Assembly (NCBI RefSeq): GCF_017308985.1 | Contig: NZ_JADWPE010000001.1 | Span: forward strand, 1 to 64,000 | Reading direction: 5' to 3' | Source: Lysobacter changpingensis | GTDB taxonomy: Bacteria > Pseudomonadota > Gammaproteobacteria > Xanthomonadales > Xanthomonadaceae | DNA: 64,000 bases | In this document: positions 1 to 8,108 of the stretch, piece after piece | Layout: each line of letters starts with the position of its first letter | How positions within the stretch are numbered: position 1 is the first letter of the stretch | The notes under the pieces: model-generated | What the model saw: only the letters and a program-made list of their open reading frames with translations | What the model was told of the DNA's origin: nothing | The model's database searches: none | Position numbers and translations under genes: made by a program

Positions 1-235
1 GGCATCAGCGCCGTTTCGCCCGTGGCCGTCGCGAAGCAATCGCGCTTCCCGATGTCCGCTATGGGTCGAAAGCGGACGTATGAAGTCGACTCGGGGCAGC
101 GCATGTCCACGGGGATCCAAGCTTAACCCCGACTCGCCCTTGCCCACCGGATGCCCCTTCAGATCAGGCTCTCAGCCCGCAGCCGGCATCGCAGCGCGGC
201 CTGGGGCAGCAATGTCCGCTTCCGGCCAGCAGCCG
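1..235. other. gene-free left edge
   Basis: I see no supported gene here. The stretch holds one good and one degenerate copy of the dispersed TGTCCGCT palindrome (listed separately). The short open frames crossing it look like chance frames of high-GC DNA and have no recognisable product. A gene cut by the left edge cannot be excluded. Confidence 0.5.
53..78. repeat. dispersed TGTCCGCT palindrome, copy 1
   Basis: The arms TGTCCGCT (53-60) and AGCGGAC (71-77) are inverted around a centre related to TGGGTCGAA. The same design recurs at 710-735 and 42013-42038, with weaker copies at 213-238 and 7621-7646. All lie between genes, as expected for REP-type elements. Function unknown. Confidence 0.7.
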
Positions 236-238
236 TCA
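213..238. repeat. dispersed TGTCCGCT palindrome, degenerate copy 2
   Basis: The left arm TGTCCGCT is intact and is followed by TCCGGCCAGC, but the right arm is decayed (AGCCGTCA). It lies at the 3' end of the small secreted-protein gene on the minus strand, a usual REP position. Confidence 0.5.
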
Positions 239-664
239 TCGGATCACCATTCGTTCCAATACCGAAAGCCTATCTTGCAGTTGCTGTTCGGTGTCGGCCA
301 TCACCCAAATATGCGCGACATACCCGTTCTTTCTATCCAGCATCGATAAGGTCTGCCGGCCCCACGGCTGCTCGCCCTCTGTCGCGTCCAGGTGATACCA
401 CGCGACGCGCCTACCCGCGACCCGGCCCTTGCCGCTACGGACAGCTCCGTCCGAATGAAAGCTGGGATGGTTGCCGAGATAGACGCCGAAGGCGGTGGCT
501 TCCGAACCAGGTTCACGGGCGTAGTAAACATCGAAGTCCGGTCCTTCTTGGTAGGACCAAGCCAAATTGGAGTAGCCAGGCAACTCGGGACACACTTCAA
601 TGGATCGCGCCGCTGCCGACGCGGAGAAGGCCATCGCAGCAGCAAAGACAACGAGGTGTTTCAT
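236..664 (-). CDS. small secreted protein, unknown function
   Basis: A 142-aa protein. The open frame reaches further upstream, but the ATG at 664 is preceded by a GGAG ribosome site and opens a clean Sec signal peptide (MKHLVVFAAAMAFSASAAA, cleavage near residue 19), so I place the start there. The mature part is about 120 residues, has one cysteine and many aromatic residues, and contains no family motif that I recognise. It is probably periplasmic. The gene stands alone on the minus strand, bordered by palindromic repeats on both sides, and the context gives no clue to its job. Confidence 0.6.
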   Translation of the reverse strand: MKHLVVFAAAMAFSASAAARSIEVCPELPGYSNLAWSYQEGPDFDVYYAREPGSEATAFGVYLGNHPSFHSDGAVRSGKGRVAGRRVAWYHLDATEGEQPWGRQTLSMLDRKNGYVAHIWVMADTEQQLQDRLSVLERMVIR

Positions 665-709
665 GTGAACTCCAGATCGACGAATGCATTGCCGAAAGAC
701 CTCGAATAA

Positions 710-735
710 TGTCCGGTTAGGGCCGAAAGCGGACA
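710..735. repeat. dispersed TGTCCGCT palindrome, copy 3
   Basis: TGTCCGGT (710-717) is inverted against AGCGGACA (728-735) around TAGGGCCGAA. It sits between the secreted-protein gene and the DUF2231 membrane-protein gene and matches the copy at 53-78 in arm sequence and spacing. Confidence 0.7.
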
Positions 736-776
736 TCAACACCGCGCCATGCTCCATGACCCCCCACCGCCCGCAA

Positions 777-1205
777 TCACGAAACCCGACGCTTCCGCAC
801 ACCAACCCCATGCTCGTACACGAGCTTCCCGCCCATCCACCCCGCTAGACCCATGACGACGAAGCCCAGCGTGCTCAGTCCGATGCCGAGCGCGTCGGGC
901 CGGGCCAGCGTGGTTCCGTCCAGGCGGAAGAACAGGCTCGCGGCGTAGCAGCACCAGGTGGTCATCATGAGCAGCATGTGGCGCGTGGCGTCCCGGTTCG
1001 CCGCGCTGTCGGCGTCCAGTTTCAGCAGTTCGACGAAGCCGGTCGCCATGGCCGCGAGGGCGGTGACGACGCCGACCACGATCGACACGCCCGCGAACCG
1101 CCACGCGGGCTCTCCCCACAGCAGGCTCGCGAGGTCGCCCGCGGTGCCCAGCGACCACGTCGCAATCGGGAAGTGGACGAGCGCGGGGTGCAGCGGATGC
1201 CTCAT
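777..1205 (-). CDS. DUF2231-type membrane protein
   Basis: A 142-aa integral membrane protein with about four hydrophobic helices. The start RHPLHPALVHFPIA, with its paired histidines before the first helix, is the hallmark of the DUF2231 family, whose function is not established. The true start is the ATG at 1205, which overlaps the stop of the upstream gene in an ATGA junction, so the two are translationally coupled. A longer in-frame extension on the same strand is only the shadow of that upstream gene. The C-terminus is basic (residues RKRR). Confidence 0.75.
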   Translation of the reverse strand: MRHPLHPALVHFPIATWSLGTAGDLASLLWGEPAWRFAGVSIVVGVVTALAAMATGFVELLKLDADSAANRDATRHMLLMMTTWCCYAASLFFRLDGTTLARPDALGIGLSTLGFVVMGLAGWMGGKLVYEHGVGVRKRRVS

Positions 1206-1546
1206 ATTCCCAGCACCGCGCTGAGCAGCGTGAGGAACCCGACCATGGCGACGCCCGCGTGCAGGAAAACCACGCCCTTCGGCGCGACCTTCTTGCGCAG
1301 ATGGATCGACGCGAGATAGAAGCCGCCCAGCGCCGCCAGGACCAGCAGACCCAACGCCGCGGTGACGCGTCCGGCCGCCGAACCCTGCAGCACCACGACG
1401 ACCAGCAGCACCAGGCCGCTGGCCCCCAGCAAGGCGTGCAGCAGCGAGATGGCCCAGGGCGCCAGTCGACCCCTCAGCACGCTGGCGGCCAGCACCAGCC
1501 CGCCCAGCGCGGCGATGGCGAAAATGCACAGTGCATAGATCAACAT
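1202..1546 (-). CDS. four-helix membrane protein, unknown
   Basis: A 114-aa, very hydrophobic protein with about four predicted transmembrane helices joined by short basic loops, such as RLAP and HLRKKVAPKG. It has no cysteine and no motif that I recognise. It overlaps the DUF2231 gene downstream by 4 bp (ATGA) and follows the ECF sigma gene by 42 bp, so the three minus-strand genes probably form one unit. Two small membrane proteins next to an ECF sigma factor could act as its sensor or anti-sigma partner, but neither has a recognisable anti-sigma domain. That link is only inference. Confidence 0.6.
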   Translation of the reverse strand: MLIYALCIFAIAALGGLVLAASVLRGRLAPWAISLLHALLGASGLVLLVVVVLQGSAAGRVTAALGLLVLAALGGFYLASIHLRKKVAPKGVVFLHAGVAMVGFLTLLSAVLGI

Positions 1547-1588
1547 GTCGGTCCTCCGTCGGGTTCTGAAAGCAACGGCGCGGTGATG

Positions 1589-2305
1589 TCAGTCGCCACG
1601 CGAATCGGTGTCCTGCATGCGAAGCCGTTGCATCACCGCGTCGGTCATGCGATCGCAGCGCGCCCCGAGGAACGGGAACGCGTCGTGCAATGTCTCCGAC
1701 AAGGTGTCGTGCAGCGCCGCACGCAACAGGCGACGCGCGCGGTGCAGGCGCGTTTTCACCGTTTCGGGACGCAGGTCGAGGCTGGCCGCGGTTTCCTCGA
1801 CCGTGCAGTTCTCGATTTCGCGCATGACGAACACGATCCGGAACGGCTCGGGCAGATGATCGATGGCCTGTTCGATCAACCTGCGCGCCTGGTCGCGCGC
1901 CGTCGCGGCGGCGGGGTCCTCGTCGCCGAACTTCGCGGGAAACGGAAGGATGCTTGCGCTGTCCATCTGCGATGCCTCGATTTGTTCAACACCCACGACA
2001 AGGCGAAGCCCGCGCAGTCGCCCATAGGCTTCGTTGAGCACGATGCGCGTCAGCCAGGTCAGCAGCGCGGCGTCGCCCCGGAAGGTCGGGAGCTTCTCGA
2101 ACGCATGCGCATACGCCTCCTGGACCACGTCCTCGGCTTCGGCGTCGTCGTTGACCACGCCGCGCGCCACGCGGAACAGCCGCTGGTTGCTGCGCCGCAT
2201 GATGTGGCGGAACGCCTCGCGGTCGCCATTACGCACCGCTCCCACCAGCGCGGCGTCGTCCATCGAGGCGTAGTCGACGGAAAGCATGTTGCCTGGCCTG
2301 GCCAT
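1589..2305 (-). CDS. ECF-family RNA polymerase sigma factor
   Basis: A 238-aa sigma-70-family factor of the extracytoplasmic-function type. Region 2 (about residues 15-90) carries the DAEAEDVVQEAYAHAF core-binding motif and TFRGDAALLTWLTRIVLN. Region 4 (about 150-210) carries LPEPFRIVFVMREIE and TVEETAASLDLRPETVKTRL, the -35-binding helix-turn-helix. The start at 2305 follows a strong AGGAGGG eight bases upstream; other in-frame ATGs (2329, 2287) lack this. The gene heads a minus-strand set with two small membrane proteins and faces a TlpA-like thioredoxin across a 207-bp gap. No classic zinc-finger anti-sigma is adjacent. Confidence 0.9.
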   Translation of the reverse strand: MARPGNMLSVDYASMDDAALVGAVRNGDREAFRHIMRRSNQRLFRVARGVVNDDAEAEDVVQEAYAHAFEKLPTFRGDAALLTWLTRIVLNEAYGRLRGLRLVVGVEQIEASQMDSASILPFPAKFGDEDPAAATARDQARRLIEQAIDHLPEPFRIVFVMREIENCTVEETAASLDLRPETVKTRLHRARRLLRAALHDTLSETLHDAFPFLGARCDRMTDAVMQRLRMQDTDSRGD

Positions 2306-2512
2306 GGTGTTTTCCCTCCTTCTACTCATCGGATGCGGCAGCGGGCGTGAGGTTCCCGGGTTCGCACCGCTGAGGCTGGCAATCCCTCAAGAGGACCAGC
2401 CTGCCTGCATCAGTGCGTGCGCATGGCCACGAACCTGGCACTGGCCCGCGCCCCTCATCCCACATGCTAAGTTCGCAATCAAAGTCGCAGGAGCGACCAG
2501 GGGGACAGGGGC

Positions 2513-3088
2513 ATGATCAAGCGATGGACGGCCGGCGTGCTGCTGGCGTGCGCGATGGCGTTCGGTGCGCACGCCGCGGCGCCGAAGGTCGGCAGCGGCG
2601 ACGTGCCGCCGGACCTGTTCGGCAGGGACGAATCGGGCCAGCCGATCTCGCTGGAAAGCCAGCGCGGCAAGGTGGTGATCGTCACCTTCTGGGCGACATG
2701 GTGCCCCTACTGCCTCAAGGAACTTCCTGTCCTGGAGAACATCCAGAATCTCGCCGGAAAGGACCGCATCGAAGTCATCGCGGTCAACTGGAAGGAAGAC
2801 CGCAACACGTACCGCGCCATCAAGCGCAGGCTCAAGGACCTGACGCTGACCCTCACCAGCGACGCCACCGGCCGCATAGGCGAGGCCTACGGCGTCCAGT
2901 CGATCCCGCACATGCTGATGATCGGGAAGGATGGACGCGTGGACAGCGTCCGTCGTGGCTACACCGAAGACGACCTGGACGAGATCGCCGCCGATCTCAA
3001 CCGGCTGTTGAAGGCCCCTGCTCCCGATGCCACGACGGCAGCGTCAGCTGCGACGAGTCCGCCGGCTGCAACCGGACCTGCGCCCTGA
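2513..3088 (+). CDS. TlpA/ResA-type periplasmic thioredoxin
   Basis: A 191-aa exported thioredoxin-fold protein. The signal peptide ends near AHAAA (residue 23). The redox motif is WCPYC in FWATWCPYCLKELPVLE (about residues 60-75), and the cis-proline loop is SIPHMLMI with GKDGRV. These features are typical of TlpA/ResA reductases, which reduce disulfides in the cell envelope, often for cytochrome c or copper-site maturation. The C-terminus (about 25 residues) is a low-complexity Ala/Thr/Pro tail. A purine-rich GGGGACAGGGGC precedes the ATG. It is divergent from the ECF sigma gene and convergent with the amidohydrolase gene; the exact partner is unknown. Confidence 0.85.
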   Translation: MIKRWTAGVLLACAMAFGAHAAAPKVGSGDVPPDLFGRDESGQPISLESQRGKVVIVTFWATWCPYCLKELPVLENIQNLAGKDRIEVIAVNWKEDRNTYRAIKRRLKDLTLTLTSDATGRIGEAYGVQSIPHMLMIGKDGRVDSVRRGYTEDDLDEIAADLNRLLKAPAPDATTAASAATSPPAATGPAP

Positions 3089-3119
3089 CTCCTGACGGAC
3101 GCCGCTGCGCGCGGCGCCC

Positions 3120-4409
3120 TCAATCGTCTGCCGATGCAGGAGGCGCGACAGGCGCTCTGGCGTCATGGATCACCTCCCCGCCCCGCACGGTCATCCGCAC
3201 GTCGGCGTACGCGTCCGACGCACGTTGCGGATCGGTGCCGAGCACGACCAGATCGCCCGCGTATCCCTCCTCCAGCCGGCCGCGCACCTTCGATTGACCG
3301 AAGCGCTGCGCCGGCGCGGTGGTCAGGCTGGCGAGAATCTGCCGCCAGTCCAGGCCGGCGCCGGCCATCAGGCGGTACTCCGCACGCGTGTCGTAGATCT
3401 CGATGTAACCCGCGTCGGTGCCGAACAGGATCTGCCCGCCGCCGCGCGCCATCGCCCCGAGCTGCTGCTGCGCGCTGCCGACGAAACGCTTCACCACCGA
3501 TTCGGGCGCGTTCTCGCGACGCAGCTCGGATTCGAACAGCGTCAGCGTGGGCACGAAGGCCACGTCTTCGGACTTGAGGCGCTCCACGAACGCCGGCGAC
3601 CACTCGCCCGCATCCGGCGCCGCATGCACCAGCACATCGACGCCGCTGTCGAGCGCAACCTCCAGGCCCGCCTGATCGGTTGGATGCGCGAACGCCGGCT
3701 TGCCGTGCGCGTGCGCTTCGTCCACCGCGGCGCGGGCGATCTCGCGCGACATCGGCAACACGCCTTGCGGTGGCCCGACGATCGCGCCGGTGAACAACTT
3801 CACGCCGTCCGCGCCCGCTTCGAGCTGCGCCGCCGCGCGCGCCCGCGCCTGTTCGGCGGTGGCAACCTCGCCGCTGGGCGTTTTCGTGCGCTGCCACAAC
3901 TCGCGCACGTAGATCGGCGTGCCGTGCTCCGGGAAGAACGGCATGTCGACGGTCAGCAACTGCGGCCCGACGACTTCGTCCCGCTCGATGCGCGCGCGCA
4001 GGGCGCGCACGTCGCCCGGAAGCGAGGAGATGTCGAACAGCGTCGTGAAGCCCCAGCGCGTGAAGCGCTCGCGCAATGCGTCGTTCAGCGCCTGGGCGGG
4101 TCGTTCGTCGGGATCGAGGAACGGCGGCGAGGTCAGGTGCACGTGGCTGTTCCAGAAACCCGCGGTGACGCTGGTGCCGCGGCCGTCGATCACGCGCACG
4201 CCGTCGGGCACCTTGATGCTCCCGCGCGGACCGACCGCCGCGATGCGACCGTCGCGGATCCACACCGTCGCATCGTTGATCGGTGCGACATCGGGAGCGG
4301 GATACACCCGTGCCCCGACCACCGCCAGATCCTGCGCCAGCGCGGGACTCGCCAGCGCGAGGAGCACGGCGCCAGCGAGTGCGTGAATTCCTTGAACGAC
4401 GTTCGCCAT
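3120..4409 (-). CDS. exported amidohydrolase-superfamily enzyme
   Basis: A 429-aa metal-dependent hydrolase of the imidazolonepropionase-like class. The chosen ATG (4409) follows GAGGAGC and opens a signal peptide (cleavage after ASPALAQ), so the enzyme is periplasmic. The N-terminal beta segment (AVVGARVYPAPD) leads into the TIM barrel. The metal motif HVHLTSP lies near residue 100, GVKLFTGAI supplies the usual bridging lysine, FAHPTDQAG and DVLVHAAPDAGEW follow, and LFGTDAGY carries the catalytic aspartate. Relatives act on cyclic amides or dipeptides, and the substrate here cannot be read from the sequence. The gene is monocistronic. Confidence 0.85.
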   Translation of the reverse strand: MANVVQGIHALAGAVLLALASPALAQDLAVVGARVYPAPDVAPINDATVWIRDGRIAAVGPRGSIKVPDGVRVIDGRGTSVTAGFWNSHVHLTSPPFLDPDERPAQALNDALRERFTRWGFTTLFDISSLPGDVRALRARIERDEVVGPQLLTVDMPFFPEHGTPIYVRELWQRTKTPSGEVATAEQARARAAAQLEAGADGVKLFTGAIVGPPQGVLPMSREIARAAVDEAHAHGKPAFAHPTDQAGLEVALDSGVDVLVHAAPDAGEWSPAFVERLKSEDVAFVPTLTLFESELRRENAPESVVKRFVGSAQQQLGAMARGGGQILFGTDAGYIEIYDTRAEYRLMAGAGLDWRQILASLTTAPAQRFGQSKVRGRLEEGYAGDLVVLGTDPQRASDAYADVRMTVRGGEVIHDARAPVAPPASADD

Positions 4410-4515
4410 TGGGCGCTCCTCATGTGGAAAGCCGCATCGTGCGACACGCGGCCTGAGCGGTGAACCGCCAGAAGTCAGGAAATCGATCCGCATCTCCGCA
4501 CCGCACGCGAGGCGG

Positions 4516-4923
4516 TCATCCACTGTCTGGATGCGCCGCATGTTCGACCAGTTGCATGGCGAGCCTGGCCCACGGCGGACGCTGCCCGACGAAGAGCGCC
4601 TCGCGCGGCTCGAACAGCGTCGGATCGTCCAGGCTGCCCGCGTAGATCGTCACGAACCCTGGCGCCGACTGCGGCGTGCCGAACAGCAGGCTGCCGCATT
4701 GCGTGCAGAAATTCCGGATCGCGGGCTGGCCGCTGCCGCCCTGCGTGATCGACTGCCTGATCGGCCCCGATGACGCGAACGACGTCTTGTCCACGCCGAG
4801 CACCGGCACGCCGCCGGTGCCCGATGCGCGCTGGCAGTCGCGGCAGTGACATACGCAGGAAAACAGCGCCGGCCCCGGCGACCGGTACTGCGCCGCGCCG
4901 CACAAGCATCGACCGGTGATCAT
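4516..4923 (-). CDS. GFA/CENP-V-type zinc protein
   Basis: A 135-aa protein of the GFA family, named after the glutathione-dependent formaldehyde-activating enzyme. The zinc ligands are visible: GRCLCGAAQY at the N-terminus, CVCHCRDCQRASG (residues about 24-36) and NFCTQCGSLLF (about 71-81). Members bind two zinc ions in a beta-tent fold, and many have no proven enzymatic role. The start at 4923 follows a GGAGG ribosome site. The gene stands alone, and no formaldehyde dehydrogenase is nearby, so the family name should not be read as a function. Confidence 0.85.
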   Translation of the reverse strand: MITGRCLCGAAQYRSPGPALFSCVCHCRDCQRASGTGGVPVLGVDKTSFASSGPIRQSITQGGSGQPAIRNFCTQCGSLLFGTPQSAPGFVTIYAGSLDDPTLFEPREALFVGQRPPWARLAMQLVEHAAHPDSG

Positions 4924-4990
4924 CGACCGCCTCCGGTGTATCCGCTGTCGGGCGAAGACTACTCTGCTATCCAGGCGCGCGCCCGCTCCG

Positions 4991-5019
4991 GTAGCCCGGG
5001 TAAGCGAAGCGCACCCGGG
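4991..5019. repeat. GTAGCCCGGGTAAG palindromic repeat, single copy
   Basis: GTAGCCCGGGTAAGCGAAGC followed by GCACCCGGG is one arm-pair of the repeat that forms the tandem array at 34709-35172 and recurs at 39737-39832 and 53055-53081. It lies between a minus-strand and a plus-strand gene. Confidence 0.75.
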
Positions 5020-5192
5020 GCCGACACCGCTGCAGCCCTATCCGGCCCATCGATACGCACGCGCTCGCCTCCTTGGCCGCTCAAGGCAACGCCATTACGT
5101 TCGGCTGTAATACAAGGCCGAACCCTGCCCGCCTTCGGGCAGTGCACTCCGCAACCGCACCTCACCCCACGCGATCAAGCAGGAGAGAACCG

Positions 5193-5735
5193 ATGACCAG
5201 GTGGACGACGTTGGGAAGCATCGCGGCGCTGGCCTGCGGCTACGCGGGGTGGTCGGATGCGCAGACGGTCGCCGCCGCGACGTCGGCGCCTACACCCGCA
5301 ACCGGCACGGCCACGCAGGGCGATCGCCTGGTGCTGGCCGACAACGAGTCGTTCCTGCTCCCGCTGGACGACATGAAGAACGTCCACCCGAGCTATCCGC
5401 AGGACCTGCTTGGCCGCAACCTGCCGCCGCGCACGGTGTGCCTGAAGGTGGGCATCGACGAGAAGGGCACCGTCACCGTCGTCTACAAGGCGCCGGTCAC
5501 GGAGTTCTGCCCCGCGGGTGCCGAGCCCGAGTTCCTCGCCGCATCGGAACAGGCCGCCCGGACGTGGAAGTTCGACCCCGCGCTGCGGTGCGTTTTCCGC
5601 AATGTGGCGGACAAGGAGCGCGCCGTGGCCAGTTGCGACGGCGGCAAGTCGGTTCCGCAGGCCGTCACGCTGGTGTATCGATTCCGCTTCGAACAGGCCG
5701 ACGGCAAGCCCAAGGTGCATGTGATCGGCGGATAG
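5193..5735 (+). CDS. secreted protein with possible TonB-C-like domain
   Basis: A 180-aa exported protein. The ATG at 5193 follows AGGAGAG and opens a signal peptide (cleavage near SDAQT). After a Thr/Pro-rich linker, the segment from about residue 55 onwards (NVHPSYPQDLLGRNLPPR, then VCLKVGIDEKGTVTVV and AARTWKFDPAL) recalls the C-terminal domain of TonB-like energy transducers: a PxYP-like entry, a V-x-V-I-x-x-x-G strand and an A-x-x-x-x-W-F-P-A helix. There is no N-terminal membrane anchor, so it cannot be a working TonB. It is probably a soluble periplasmic relative with unknown partner. Confidence 0.65.
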   Translation: MTRWTTLGSIAALACGYAGWSDAQTVAAATSAPTPATGTATQGDRLVLADNESFLLPLDDMKNVHPSYPQDLLGRNLPPRTVCLKVGIDEKGTVTVVYKAPVTEFCPAGAEPEFLAASEQAARTWKFDPALRCVFRNVADKERAVASCDGGKSVPQAVTLVYRFRFEQADGKPKVHVIGG

Positions 5736-5750
5736 CGTGCGGCAGCCCGC

Positions 5751-6668
5751 CTACCCCGTCGTTCCCTGATGCAGCGTCAGCCACTCGCGCGGCGACGAGC
5801 CCGTCCTCCTGCGGAATGCGCGCGATAACGACGGCGCATCGACGAATCCCAGGTCCAGCGCGACCTGCTTCACCGATCGCCCGGCGCGCAGCAGCGAGGT
5901 CGCCACGTTGAGTTTCCAGTCCAGCGAATACGCGGCCGGCGTCGTGCCGGTGGCCGCCTTGAACGCGGCGGCGAACGCGCTTCGCGACATGCCCGCGGTG
6001 GCGGCCATGCGTTCGAGCGACCAGTCCGCATCCGGGGCTTCATGCAGCGCGATCAGCACCTTGGCGAGCCTCGGATCGGACAGGCCCATCATCATTCCCT
6101 GCGACACCCGCGCTTCCTCCGGATGGTCGAGGATCCATCGCAGCACCTGGATCAGCACCACTTCGAACAGGCGGTTGACCAGCAGCCTGGAACCGCATCG
6201 CACCTGATCGGATTCGGCGAACAGCAGGTCCAGCGCGGCGCCCAGTCCCGCGATCCGTTCCAGCGGCAGCGCGACGAGATCGGGCAGCGACTGGACGATC
6301 GGGTTGCGCGCGCCGCCGTCGAAATCGAGCGTCGCGCAGGTGAAGTCCGAGCCGTCGACCGGCGGGTTGATGAACTCGTGATGCACCGCGCGCGCAAACA
6401 GCAGCAACGTCGGCTCGGAGAGATGCGTGCGCGACTTTCGCGGTCCCTGCCCGTGCAGCATGTCCATCTCGCCCCGGCGCAGCACGTGCAGGAAACCGCG
6501 ACCGGGTGTCGCGTCGAACACCTGATGCCCGCACAACGGGCCGGAATGGAACAACGAGGCCTGGACGCGGAAGCGTTCGAGCACCGGCGTGAGCCGGTCG
6601 ATCGGAGCGCGGGCCGTTTCCGCAGTGGTCGCGGATTCCTTGGACGGAATGCCATCTTTCAGCGACAT
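5751..6668 (-). CDS. AraC-family transcriptional regulator
   Basis: A 305-aa regulator. The N-terminal 190 residues form a cupin-type effector domain (AraC-binding-like, with GPLCGHQVFD and GFLHVLRRGEM). The C-terminal 100 residues hold two helix-turn-helix motifs: WSLERMAATAGMSRSAFAAAF and SVKQVALDLGFVDAPSLSRA, ending in FRRRTGSSPREW, the AraC signature. It is divergent from a carboxymuconolactone decarboxylase-like gene with an 81-bp shared promoter region. This is the common arrangement in which the regulator switches the redox enzyme on in response to an unknown small molecule. Confidence 0.9.
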   Translation of the reverse strand: MSLKDGIPSKESATTAETARAPIDRLTPVLERFRVQASLFHSGPLCGHQVFDATPGRGFLHVLRRGEMDMLHGQGPRKSRTHLSEPTLLLFARAVHHEFINPPVDGSDFTCATLDFDGGARNPIVQSLPDLVALPLERIAGLGAALDLLFAESDQVRCGSRLLVNRLFEVVLIQVLRWILDHPEEARVSQGMMMGLSDPRLAKVLIALHEAPDADWSLERMAATAGMSRSAFAAAFKAATGTTPAAYSLDWKLNVATSLLRAGRSVKQVALDLGFVDAPSLSRAFRRRTGSSPREWLTLHQGTTG

Positions 6669-6749
6669 ATCACCACCAATCGTCCCGGGCGGGTCCCTAG
6701 TATGCCCCTCAACCGGCCATCCCGGACGGTCCAACAGGAGCCCGATCTC

Positions 6750-7286
6750 ATGTCCCGCATTCCCCTCATCAACCCGCAAGAGACCCACGGCGAACGCCAG
6801 GCCCTCCTCGGCCAGATCCACTCGGCGTTCGGCGCCACGCCCAACATGTTCCGCGCGGTCGCCAACTCCACCGCCGCATTGAAGAGCATGTGGGGCGCGT
6901 TCGGCGCGCTCGGCGGCGGCGTCATCCCGGCGAAGCTCGGCGAGCAGATCGCCGTGGCGATCGCCAATCGCAACGCGTGCGGATACTGCCTCGCCGCGCA
7001 CACTGCGCTGGGCCGCAAGGCCGGCGCCAGCAGCGAGGAGATGACCGCCGCGCAAGGCGGCGAATCGCAGGATCCGAAGACCGCCGCCGCGCTCCGCTTC
7101 GCGCTGCGCGTGGTCGAAGGTCGCGGCGGAATCGCGGACGCCGACGTCGCGGACCTGCGCGCGGCCGGCTTCGACGACGAGGAAATCGTCGAGATCCTCG
7201 CGCACGTCGCGCTGAACCTGTTCACCAACTACGTCAACGTGGCGTTCGCGGTTCCGGTCGATTTCCCCGGCGTCAAACTGCGTTGA
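6750..7286 (+). CDS. carboxymuconolactone decarboxylase / AhpD-like protein
   Basis: A 178-aa protein of the CMD family. The AhpD-like active-site region NACGYCLAAHTALGRKAG (about residues 75-92) has the CxxC pair and downstream histidine used in peroxidase-type chemistry. The preceding segment (LLGQIHSAFGATPNMFRAVA) is typical of the YciW/uncharacterised peroxidase-related subgroup. The start at 6750 follows AGGAG. It is transcribed away from the AraC regulator next door, its probable controller. A role in peroxide or electrophile defence is likely from the family, but the substrate is unknown. Confidence 0.85.
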   Translation: MSRIPLINPQETHGERQALLGQIHSAFGATPNMFRAVANSTAALKSMWGAFGALGGGVIPAKLGEQIAVAIANRNACGYCLAAHTALGRKAGASSEEMTAAQGGESQDPKTAAALRFALRVVEGRGGIADADVADLRAAGFDDEEIVEILAHVALNLFTNYVNVAFAVPVDFPGVKLR

Positions 7287-7347
7287 TGCCACATCGCTCC
7301 AGCGCTGGCCGGGAATGCGCCCGGCCAGCCATTCGAGGACGACTCCG

Positions 7348-7596
7348 ATGTCACAGGCCTACGTTCCCATCAATTGCGAATTCCACGACGTGCTGGAAGC
7401 GACTGCCGTGCGCAGGCAGCCGGCGACCATCCGTTATCTCGATGAAGAGGGACACCTGCGCGTCGTTCAGGCGCGGATTCTCGATCTCCATGCGGCCGAT
7501 TCGGTGGAGTACATGCGCCTGGACGATGGCGGCGTCGTGCGGTTGGATCGGATTGTCGGCGTGGACGATGCGGAACGCGGAGCCTTCGAGGCTTGA
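7348..7596 (+). CDS. rof: Rof-like Rho-binding antiterminator
   Basis: An 82-aa protein. YVPINCEFHDVLE at the N-terminus closely mirrors the YxPINCDxYDxLE opening of Escherichia coli Rof (YaeO). The remaining Sm-like barrel pattern also fits: TIRYLDEEGHLRVVQARILD, then EYMRLDDGGVVRLDRI. Rof binds the Rho primary site and blocks Rho-dependent termination. The start is the ATG at 7348 (GAGGA upstream), giving the family's usual length of about 80 residues. It follows the AhpD-like gene by 61 bp and may be cotranscribed. Assignment rests on pattern recognition without an alignment. Confidence 0.75.
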   Translation: MSQAYVPINCEFHDVLEATAVRRQPATIRYLDEEGHLRVVQARILDLHAADSVEYMRLDDGGVVRLDRIVGVDDAERGAFEA

Positions 7597-8108
7597 GACC
7601 CACGGGGTGATCCAGCTCGATCTCCGCTGTCGGCCAATAGCAGACATGGGCCAACGCCTGATCGAGCTGGCCAGCGAAGCGGGCTCGGCTTGAATGAATT
7701 GTCAGCCATCATCGGGCGAACCCGAAGAGAGCACCTTTCCATATCCGCCAGGTGTTCGAACGCGGCGGACGCACGCAGGCCACCGCCTATGTGCGTGCGA
7801 CGTTCCCCGGGCGGGATGGCGCCGTTCCTCCCGCGACGGTACTGGCGAGCGCCGGGCAATCCAATCGAACCTGCACGCATGCCATTGCTGGTGTCGCATC
7901 TGCAGGCCCCCGCCCGCACGATGCGACTTGAACAGATGGAAGGCGATGGGGTCCGAACGCCGTTGGCCGTCAAGAACCAGCAAGCGCTGAGGTCCTGTTC
8001 GACCCCGGCATCCTTCGAGGCTGCGTCTTCACGGAGCTACAAACCCGTCATTCCCACCGGAAGCGTACTATCGCGACCAGGCACAAGCCGACCAGGGAGC
8101 GGAACCTC
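7597..8108. other. gene-free stretch with a palindromic repeat
   Basis: About 510 bp without a supported gene. Its start holds a weak copy of the TGTCCGCT palindrome (7621-7646). Between about 7745 and 7930 one plus-strand frame reads through without stops and has a protein-like composition (HIRQVFERGG, then TAYVRATFPG), but it has no start codon or ribosome site. It may be the relic of a decayed gene. I assign nothing here. Confidence 0.5.
7621..7646. repeat. dispersed TGTCCGCT palindrome, degenerate copy 4
   Basis: TCTCCGCTGTCGGCCAATAG followed by CAGACA keeps the arm-centre-arm layout of the family with three or four substitutions. It lies just after the rof-like gene. Confidence 0.5.
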
